Shown: positions 55,609 to 64,000 of the stretch, in pieces
Position numbering within the stretch: the first letter of the stretch is position 1
Layout: every line of letters starts with the position of its first letter
Source: Zeus faber
Lineage: Eukaryota; Chordata; Actinopteri; Zeiformes; Zeidae
Length of the DNA stretch: 64,000 bases
Direction: 5' to 3'
NCBI GenBank assembly: GCA_960531495.1
Contig: OY482862.1
Span: 12,283,168-12,347,167 of the forward strand
Position numbers and translations under genes: made by a program
The notes under the pieces: generated by a model
Database searches by the model: none
What the model was told of the DNA's origin: nothing
The model's input: only the letters and a program-made list of their open reading frames with translations

Positions 55609-56372
55609 TTATTTCTTCTTCTTCTCCTCCGTGGAGTTGAACCAAGAGTCCAGTAGTTTCTTGCTGTAGTAGATCTGCCAGGCGTGCACCTGCACGGCCA
55701 CCACCATCACCAGGTACATGACAGTCACGGCAGAGAAGCCAAAGATGAAGCGGTAGGCCTTGCCGTGCCGATAGAGCAGCTGGGCCACGGGGAACATCTC
55801 CATGCCGCCATAAATCAGAGGCGCCACGGAGAACAGCCCCGCGCTGATCATGGATATCACCAGGTAGCTGATGTTGTTCTTCGGCAGCGACAGGCTGCTG
55901 AACAGCAGCGGGATGAGGCTGAGCAGGTAGGGATACTCCCACTGGTACGGAGACGACACTGTGTCGGGGGACACCAGGCCGAGGTAGCTTACGGTCACCT
56001 GGGCCGCCACCAGCAGCCAGGTCAGGAGGTGGACCAGGTTCAACTTCCGGATTTCGGACTTCAGGGAGGTGCTGCAAGTCACACAGACATTTTTTGGTGT
56101 GTTTACAGAAACCATACGGATGTTCAGCGACACCACCGCGGCACGGTCGAGAGATTCAATGTGTTTTCTGACCAATAAGGAGAAATTACATTTCACTGCA
56201 TATATGTATGAAAGTATGTATATGTATGTGACAAATTTAAAAAAAAATCTTGAATCTTAAAGGGTAGGAACAATACGACCTACCTCATCTGGTATTCTGA
56301 GGGTGCTTTGACCCGGTGTTTGGACTCGCTTCCATTCATCCCAGCAGCTTTATGGCCTCCGCGAGACGTCAT
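55609..56372 (-). CDS. jagn1: jagn1, jagunal homologue, ER membrane protein, 2 coding exons
   Basis: Coding exons 56372-56284 (89 nt) and 56071-55609 (463 nt) join in phase 2 at ATGAG|C to give 183 residues, exactly the human JAGN1 length. The start reads [16 protein letters not shown]. Recognisable conserved blocks are [43 protein letters not shown] and [15 protein letters not shown]. Four hydrophobic membrane segments are visible. The tail ends EEKKKK, a dilysine-type ER retrieval signal. JAGN1 works in the early secretory pathway; human defects cause severe congenital neutropenia. Fish may carry more than one jagn1 copy, and I cannot tell which paralogue this is. Confidence 0.95.
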
Positions 56373-56675
56373 GTTGGGAGGAGCCTATTCCCACAAAAAC
56401 CACATCCTGTTTTCTGTACCAAAATGTGACAGGATAGAAGCCGATCTTTCCCTAATGTTTTGAGGATGGGAGACTGTGAATTTGTGTACTTTTTTTCCTT
56501 TAATTATTCCTTATCCCGTGATACTTATTTAATTTCCCTTGAAATGGTAGTTTGTAATTCTTCTTTAATTTTAAGAACTCTCCTTGAAATAATACATTTT
56601 TTGTTTGTCTATATGTAAATGCACAGATAGACATCCACACATGCACTGTATATATGTACATATAAACACATTTGT

Positions 56676-56762
56676 AAACAACAAAAACACAACCATGAAG
56701 ACATCAACTTTATACAAATTTTGTATAAAGTTGATGTCTTCACGGTTGTGTTTTTGTTGTTT
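56676..56762. repeat. 87-bp near-perfect palindrome
   Basis: Arms 56676-56718 and 56720-56762 (43 bp each) are complementary with one mismatch (A at 56695, C at 56743) around a single central T at 56719. The arms are AT-rich with a TTGTTGTTTTTGTG-like outer part. Confidence 0.95.
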
Positions 56763-57156
56763 GTGTGTTTTGTTTTCTGTTGGTTTTGATTGTGTGCCAG
56801 TTTTTGCATTATTGTTTGTGTCCCATTTGATTATGAAAATTAGATGAAATGAAAAAAAAAAATACAAATAAAACATTCGCAGAGCGTGGACTGCAATGCA
56901 ACTAGATGGGAGAACGCTTTATTGGACATTACAAACAAGAGCGCTATGTATCACACGGCGAGTCCTCATCAAAAGCGGTGTTTTTTGCATTCGGACGGAT
57001 TTCAACGGTGGATTACGAGCATCATTGGAAATGCACCGGCGGGCTAACGGGAAAGCTTACACAGCATCCCTCTAACCGAACGCTCAAATCACTAGCATCT
57101 CGTCAAAAATACGACACTATTGTAGCATACATTTTGGAATCATCTATATTACTTAC

Positions 57157-57300
57157 CGGTTGTTTTTTTTTTTGGGGGGTTGTTTTTTTTTTTTTTGTGC
57201 GTCTGAGCAGGCTCGCAGGAAAGCAGATACAAAGGGAGTGACGAACGAGCGTCAGCAGTATCTACCGCGCGTGCGCAGTGGAGGCGGCGCTCGAAGCACT
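57157..57300 (-). other. jagn1: Possible non-coding first exon and CpG promoter of jagn1
   Basis: On the minus strand a good donor (accg|gtaagt) ends at 57157, and upstream lies CGCGCGTGCGCAGTGG at 57266-57281 in a GC-rich segment. A matching acceptor (gggaatag|gctcc) occurs at 56384, 12 bases before the jagn1 ATG. Together these suggest a spliced 5' UTR whose intron contains the 87-bp palindrome. A 12-T run and a 15-T run within the proposed exon weaken the case. Confidence 0.35.
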
Positions 57301-57854
57301 ACCCACCGTGATCAGCATCAGCATCAGCATCAGCGGCCCTCCGCCTCCGCTGCGAGGGTCATCCTTTGGAGCCTCTTTTTTTGGGGGGACTTTATAAGGG
57401 CCGACTCAAGTCAGGGTGAATTGAGTTTCCTGTTTGGACGTTTCCGATGATTCCAACCTTCAAGTACGTTTACTTTGCGGTTTTTTTCCAAAAACCGCTC
57501 TCAAATGAACGGGCAACACTTTATTCACTTGTTGGAGGTCGACTAAAGGGAAAGGAGGGAGTGGAAAATCAAAATAGTCTTATACAGTCCTTAAAAAAGA
57601 CAAAAGTCAACAAAATGTAGACCTAGGTTATTATATAAGGCATAATGGAGTGTTGCTTTGTCATAAATTTGTTCCAACAAGTAAAATCATGTTGATCTAC
57701 ATGCATTTTCAATACATGTCCATTTTTAATCCAAAGGACCCTGCAATCAACCCATTCTCTTTGACACGTTGAAATCTGTTACCTACTAATTTTCGAAAAT
57801 CTTATTTTGATTTTCTTGCATTATCATTCAATAAAGAGACCAGTTAGGGGTTTG
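57301..57854. other. Gap between the putative jagn1 promoter and the col8a1 3' end
   Basis: GC-rich to about 57,400 with four CAGCAT-type units (57,313-57,336). On the + strand an ATG at 57447 starts MIPTF followed by a donor-like aa|gtacgt, but no downstream + strand exon was found. Confidence 0.3.
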
Positions 57855-59534
57855 TTTTTATTATTATTTAATCTTTTATTAACAAAAACAAAACATGCAC
57901 AATAACAAATGTAAAACCTATGTTTTTCCTACACTGAACTATTAAGCACCTTGATTCAAAAGGGAAATTATTCTTAATTTTCTTTAATAATGGTCTATCT
58001 GAAGTCACATGGACTACAGGATGAATGAGTTCAGCAATAGGTAATCAACGTGTAAAATACTGACTCATTCAAATTATTCTTTGGTTTTGTTATTTTGGAC
58101 TTGAGTCTGTATTTTCTTTAGTCTTTTGGACAGACTGTTACCAATCAGCCTACTGAAAGCTATAAGACCAATTAGTAGAAGCATATTCTGAACATTGTTC
58201 TAGTCATCACAGCATCCTCTTCACTCTTAACTACAGAGAAAAATACAAAATAGATATTATCGCTAAATAAGAGAGTTGTGTTCTCAAAGTTCCAGACCAG
58301 AACTTAGAAATTGTGATGGCTAATGTGCAAAATCATCATTGGTATAGATGATTACTTTTGTGTTCAATTAACTGTTGCCCTTTCCCTCTACTTACCAACC
58401 TAACCGTGCCTTTTGACAGCAGTTTACTCTTTGTGTAATGATAAGGGGCACTGCAACACCGTCAACATTTGTGCATGGGGCAGTTAGGATTAAAAAAAAT
58501 TCCTTACTGAACTATAGCCAAGAAATAAAACCGGATTAAGAAATATCTCAACTGAGCATTTTACCACGACCAACATCTAATTTTTTTACCAATTTACCTT
58601 TGTATGCACATTTAGTTAATTTTTTTTGTATGCATAGCCTCTTGGAATAATTTTGGATATTGCCACACATGCCACCTTCTTTTTATAAAACGCTGCCATA
58701 TATTAAACAGCCAAAAAACAAGTTCCATTCCAACCCTCCAGCATCCATCTGAAAAACGTTTGCATATTCGTCATCTATAACTTAAATATTGAAATGTTTC
58801 GTTTAGGTTCTTTGTGTCAGATATACAAATTAAAGCAATGTACACACTTTGCAGTTGTAATGTAATGTTAAGTGGTGATGTATGAGGAATGAGCAGTATG
58901 AGGAAAATGGCTGCATGCAGAGAAAGCGATTTTTGGATAGTAGTGACTGAATATGATTTGCTTTTATGGTATTCATGTTAGAAACATAAATGCCTGCCCA
59001 AGGTGAAACATATCGCTAACTTTTCCTTTTTACATTCTTTGCCACATAGGGCAGCTGCCAGCTTGATAAAGAAATAAACAATTCTTTGTGGGCAAGGAGG
59101 AACATGACACTGGCAACAGTGTTAACTAGAACCATACTGGACATATTTAAATCCACCGTACAAAGAGTTTAACCTTTCTTTTATGTCTTACTATTAATCA
59201 TTTTCTGGACACTCATTCTGCTGAATGCAAATCAGCATGTGAGTGTTATATGAGTGTCAATTTTACACATTGTAATATATCTTCACAAATACAGAAATCC
59301 TTGAACTCCCAAATACATGGTTATAAAAGCTGCTGAATATACAGCCTCACTTCATACTTTTCTCAGGGACAATCTGTCAAGCCCATTAATATCTGCTGAC
59401 CAGATCAACAGATTGTTGATGTTTTACAAGTGTCACTCAAATGAATTTAATAATCATGGTTTACATTAAAGTCCATTATACATCCACTTGTTTTCATTGA
59501 CCCTTCTTTGTTTTACTACAGTTTGCGTTTTTTT
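57855..59534 (-). other. col8a1: Likely long 3' untranslated region of col8a1
   Basis: About 1.7 kb of AT-rich sequence without a convincing open frame follows the col8a1 stop. Minus-strand AATAAA hexamers lie at 57862-57857 and near 57880-57874, giving a plausible end. Assignment to the col8a1 transcript is inferred from position and signals only. Confidence 0.45.
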
Positions 59535-62500
59535 TTACATTGGGTACAATAAATACCCTGAAAAGGAGGAGTGAACATACTGGCCAGCATAAAGTCCTGC
59601 GGCCTGATCTGAGGGCATCTGGATATACACAGTGTCCCCTGGCTGTAGAGGTAATACCGCACTCCCTGAAGCTTGATCCAGGTAGCCCTTCTTGTATTCA
59701 TCGTATGTGTACATCACAGGCTCATTGTTCCTCATCAAAGCCACCCACACGTTGGCTCCTTTGCAGTGAATGTGGTAGGCAAAGTAATAAATGCCGGGCA
59801 TGTCACAAGTAAACAGACCAGTCTGTGGATTGTAGTTTTGACGACCGTTATACAGCAGCTTGTCAAAGATAACAGGGGTGCCCACCGGGGGAAAGGGTGT
59901 CGTGATTATGGCTGTGAAAGCTGGCATTTCCAAGCCAGTGGCTCCCATTACCTCTGCCCCATTGCCTCCATACTTGCCCTTCGTTCCATAACCACCTGCC
60001 TTAACACCATCCATTCCAGGGCCTCCCATCTCTGGTAGGACTCCCATCAGGTCAGGGGACAGTGCAGGTGTCCCAGCTGGGCCAGGAGGTCCAGGAGGAC
60101 CGGGCCGTCCAGGCTGTCCAGCCAATCCTGGTGGTCCTTCCTTGCCCGGAGGTCCTATGGGACCAGGAAGACCTGGATTCCCCTCACCTGCAACACCAGG
60201 CAGACCGGGTGTGCCGCTGTCACCTTTTGGACCAGGAAGACCGGGTGGACCAAATGGTCCTGCTGTACCATCCAGTCCTGGAATTCCTTTGGGACCTTGA
60301 GGTCCGACTTCACCAGGTAATCCACCTTGTCCCTTTGGTCCATGAGGTCCTGGAGGACCTGGTGGGCCTGTTAAGCCTTTGTGCCCACCCTCTCCTTTTG
60401 CACCGATGGGTCCTGATGAACCCCTAGGCCCCGGTTCCCCAACCTCTCCAGGAAGACCATCCTTACCAGGGAGTCCAGGTGGACCAGGATCACCCTTGGC
60501 TCCATTAAGTCCCTTGGGCCCTGCCTGTCCATTGTCTCCTTTGAGACCAGGAGTGCCAATGCCTCCAGGAGGTCCCATAGGGCCTGAGATACCTGGCATC
60601 CCTTTTGGTCCAGGTGGTCCAAGCATACCAGTCAGACCTCCATGTCCTTTATCTCCCTTTGGTCCCAGAGCTCCAGGGGGGCCACCCATACCCTTATCAC
60701 CCTTTGGTCCTGGGAATCCTGGTTTACCAAATCCAGGGAGTCCCGGCTTCCCTGGTAAACCTGGAAGTCCTGGATGACCTTTCACTCCTGGCATACCTGG
60801 TTGTCCTGGCAGGCCATTCTGGCCTGGTTTTCCCTGGCCAGGTAAACCAGGAGGGCCGGGCTCACCCCCCTGTCCAGTTGGCCCAGCTGCCCCTTTCTCT
60901 CCAGAGGGGCCAGGCTTTCCTGGTGGTCCATGAGGTCCTGGAATCCCATTTACCCCAGGTTTGCCAATCCCAGGCAACCCACCTGGGCCAGGAGGTCCAG
61001 AGGGGCCTGTGAGTCCTTTGTGGCCAGGTTGTCCTGGATGACCAATCCCTTTGTCTCCTTTTGGTCCTGGTAACCCTGGAAGCCCTGGTAGCCCTTTGTG
61101 TCCAGGCTCACCTTTAGCACCTGGCTGGCCTGGTAGTCCCTGTACCCCTGTTTTACCTATTCCTGGCAGCCCAGGTGGGCCAGGGGGACCTTGTGGTCCT
61201 GGCTGTCCAATTGGCCCTTCACCACCATTGGGACCCATTTCTCCTTGTGGCCCTGGCTCGCCATTTCCACCTGGCTTGCCTGGAAGTCCAGGCAAACCTG
61301 GTTTGCCCATACCAGGCACCCCTGGTGGACCAGGTGGACCAATAGGTCCATTGGGTCCTGGCTGTCCATTTCCTGGAGGTCCTGGGGGCCCTTGAGGTCC
61401 CTCCGGCCCAGGTGGTCCGGCAGGGCCTAGTTCACCTTGTGGAATTCCCTCAGCTCCAGCTGGGATTGTCTGACCTGTGGGTAATTGATACTTCTTAAGC
61501 TTTGAGTACTGAACCTGGAGATGTATAGCGATGATTGAAAAGAACAGAAATAATGAATATGCATGCCACCTAAGCATATTTAATCCCAAAATTCCCCCAA
61601 TCTCTGTTTGGAATGTAGTGTTAAATGTTCCATATCATATAATTTAAGATTTTCAGGAGTTCCTCCCTGGAAAAGTTACCATATGAAACACGCAAGACAG
61701 ATTTTGTCTTAGGTGTGACATCACACCTTAATTGTAGCCAATTATATTTGGCTCATCATTTGCATATACTATGCCTTAGGTGTGTCACAACTAACTCAGT
61801 GAGAAGGAATTCAGGCGATGGGAGGGGCTATCCTGTAACAATTCAGATGCATGGGGAAAAATGCACACATACACCAAAATAGAAGGTTCTTTGCATAATG
61901 ATTTAAAAATAGCAATGAAATTGCAGTGCCCTGCAATTAAAGCAATTCTGTCTTTTTTTATATAAAAATCCTAGATTGAAAGGATATGAGACCTTAACAG
62001 CTACATGTTATTACATATAAATCTTTAGTGGTATTGGAATTGTCCTAAACAAGCCCAAATGAAACAGAAGGATGAGGGTCTTGGGAATTTCAGATTCTGA
62101 GAGGTGGTGTATTGAATACCTGTAGGGCAGTGGCAGTAATAGTACTGTTGCAATGGTGGTGTTAAATGTTAATGTGGTTTATGTATGAAATTGTGAAGCG
62201 GATTATTGGCTTTTCATTTTACAGATTGTATCTTGAGGATGGGTTATTTTTCCACACATTCCGATATCATTTGAGAATATAGGGTGGATTGGTACGGTCG
62301 ACTGCCTCACCTTTGTCCTGTCCACCTTTATACCCGCCGCCTTTACGGGGGTTCTCCTTGCCCATGTGCATAGGCATCTGGGGCAGCTCCTTCCTGTAGT
62401 GGGGGTACTGCATGTAGGGCATTTCTTTGCCGAGATACTGCTGCTGGGGATACTGCTGCTCTTTGGCCATGTGTTGGATGTGTTGCATGGGGTGCTGCTG

Positions 62501-62608
62501 ATGCTGAGGGTGCTGCTTGTGGCCGTAGTATGCTGCATGCACGTGACTCAGGACCGCAAACTGCAGCAGCACCAGGACAAGGGGGGCAGGGAGGGGAGGC
62601 ATGACCAT
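59535..62608 (-). CDS. col8a1: col8a1, collagen type VIII alpha-1 chain, 2 coding exons
   Basis: Coding exons 62608-62311 (298 nt) and 61474-59535 (1,940 nt) join in phase 1 to give 745 residues (human 744). Residues 1-25 are a signal peptide ([16 protein letters not shown]). Residues 26-~105 are the NC2 segment rich in His, Gln and Met with the GKEMPYMQY motif typical of COL8A1. Residues ~106-575 are a short-chain Gly-X-Y triple helix with brief interruptions (GIGKPG and similar). Residues 615-745 are the C1q-like trimerisation domain (starts EMPAFTA, ends SGYLLYPM). The C1q sequence ([22 protein letters not shown]) fits COL8A1, not COL8A2. The product forms hexagonal networks in Descemet-type and vascular matrices. 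The acceptor ahead of ATG (cttcag|gcc, exon edge 62611) implies an upstream non-coding exon. Fish paralogue a or b is not resolved. Confidence 0.96.
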
Positions 62609-62611
62609 GGC

Positions 62612-64000
62612 CTGAAGGAAGAGAACAAAAAGAAAAATAAGGAAAAAATAACACAAAAGTATGCGTCTATAGAGGTGGAGAATACCAGGTTGAGTCCTGC
62701 TTTGTTTTTTTTTCTGAATGCACTTATCAGCTGTACCTACGGGTTGTGCTAATAAGCAAACCCAGATTGCTGGCACAAAATACAGGGGAGTCTTTTACTT
62801 TCTAAACCTGGAATGTCCTCTGTAATTATTTTATTACTGAGACTTTTTTTTATATATAAAAAAAAATGGTAATTGCATTTATAAAACCTAATAAAAATTG
62901 ACTCCACACAATAAATACACATCAAGTTTGCCACACACACTTGCAGAATCTAATCTACTCTAACAGTGTGAACAAGCAACATAAATTGTCCGTTTCCCTC
63001 TAGCGGAGAAACATGGAAACTGCACCTGCAAGAAATTACACCGCCACAGTGTGTCGCGGTGTAGAGATAAGCGATAGGATAAGATAACACTTATCCTATT
63101 CACGAACGGTTGACATGAGCTCAGTAAGGAAAAAAAAAAAGAGCAATATTGGCAGACAATGTAAGATACCCTGGTTTTACTCTGTTTTTTCTCTCTCTCG
63201 TTTATCTGTTTATTTGTGTATATCGGTATTTCAATAAAATGATTTTGAAACAGATATACTTTTTTTTTTTCCACACTAATGATTCCCTTAGTGGTTTAGC
63301 TCAAAATGATGACTCAAATTTTGGACTAACCTTGACCTCTCAGTCAAGGTCATTAGTGTAAAATACACATCAGGAGTTTCATTGGCTTCCTCCTCTCCTG
63401 GACCTTACAAAACAAAATCAACGAGTATGTTTTCATTTCATTCTCCGTATTTAAATAAGAATTCAACACAACCATTACTTTACATCGGCCACTATTCGCC
63501 TTTTCATTTTTAAAATGTTACATATAGACAAATACATGAGTGTGCATGCATTCCCCTTTGTAATAATATGCGTTCATGTCTCCATGTGATTTTTAACCTG
63601 TACCAGATCTGAACCTGAATTAGAGCTTGTGGTTCAGATCTGACCGATGCACAGAACAACCGCAAGATGGTGGAAAGCTTGTACACATAAACATTTTTTT
63701 CGGTCCATATTAGATCAATACAGTACACTTAAATTAAGTGGTATCACTGTCAAATTGATTCTTTCATACACTATGAATCCTCTTTCAACTGCGCAGGAAA
63801 GTGCAACCCACTGATTTCCTAGTGCGATGCAGCTTCAAATCCTTTAACGTACGTTATGGTATAAATTGGCATTTTTAGCCAGTATGAACACTATCTGTGA
63901 TCATGGAATGAAGTTAACACATATGTTGAACACATATTCATTGCAGTTATAATGAATTGCATTTATGCCCACAAAGATCCACCACCCAAAGATGAATAAA
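62612..64000. other. col8a1 upstream intron or promoter region
   Basis: No coding exon seen. The acceptor at 62612-62613 shows that at least part of this is intron of the col8a1 transcript; the first exon is either here unrecognised or beyond the window. Confidence 0.45.

Noticed and set aside
55559-56077. 172-codon minus-strand frame overlapping jagn1
   Set aside because: Alternative frame of the jagn1 second exon; the JAGN1 frame is conserved over its whole length.
60062-61430. + strand frames of 114-135 codons rich in Pro or Leu
   Set aside because: Antisense reading of the collagen VIII Gly-X-Y exon; the repeat keeps several frames open.

Overview
The window is vertebrate nuclear DNA, most likely from a ray-finned (teleost) fish. 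The genes are split into spliced exons with vertebrate splice signals. The intergenic and intronic DNA is full of CA, GATA and AAT microsatellites, Tc1-like transposon remnants and short inverted-repeat elements typical of fish genomes. The species cannot be named from the sequence.

Layout. About 1-10,800 is upstream DNA in which I recognise no gene; it holds large GATA/GACA and CA arrays. From 10,808 to 37,259 on the + strand lies abi3bp (TARSH, target of Nesh-SH3), which I could rebuild as 23 coding exons with consistent reading phase, giving 1,040 residues. Converging on it from the other strand is tfg (TRK-fused gene), with 7 coding exons between 52,263 and 39,581 (409 residues) and a likely non-coding first exon ending at 54,462. 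Upstream of tfg on the same strand is jagn1 (jagunal homologue), with 2 coding exons between 56,372 and 55,609 (183 residues) and a possible non-coding first exon near 57,157-57,300. Last, also on the minus strand, is col8a1 (collagen VIII alpha-1), with 2 coding exons between 62,608 and 59,535 (745 residues). Its 5' non-coding exon lies further upstream, possibly outside the window.

What the genes do together. abi3bp and col8a1 encode secreted extracellular-matrix proteins. tfg and jagn1 encode early-secretory-pathway proteins of the endoplasmic reticulum and its exit sites. From memory, the human order COL8A1...TFG-ABI3BP on chromosome 3q12 agrees with three of the four; human JAGN1 is elsewhere on chromosome 3.

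No bacterial-type system, CRISPR array, rRNA or tRNA gene was seen. The most unusual items are: a 774-base Pro/Gln-rich exon in abi3bp within a gene of almost entirely phase-1 introns; an 87-bp near-perfect palindrome between jagn1 and its putative first exon; a 16-base NRF1-like element shared by the putative tfg and jagn1 promoters; a poly-C tract serving as the tfg exon 3 acceptor; an unidentified coding-like stretch antisense inside an abi3bp intron; and several short inverted-repeat elements.
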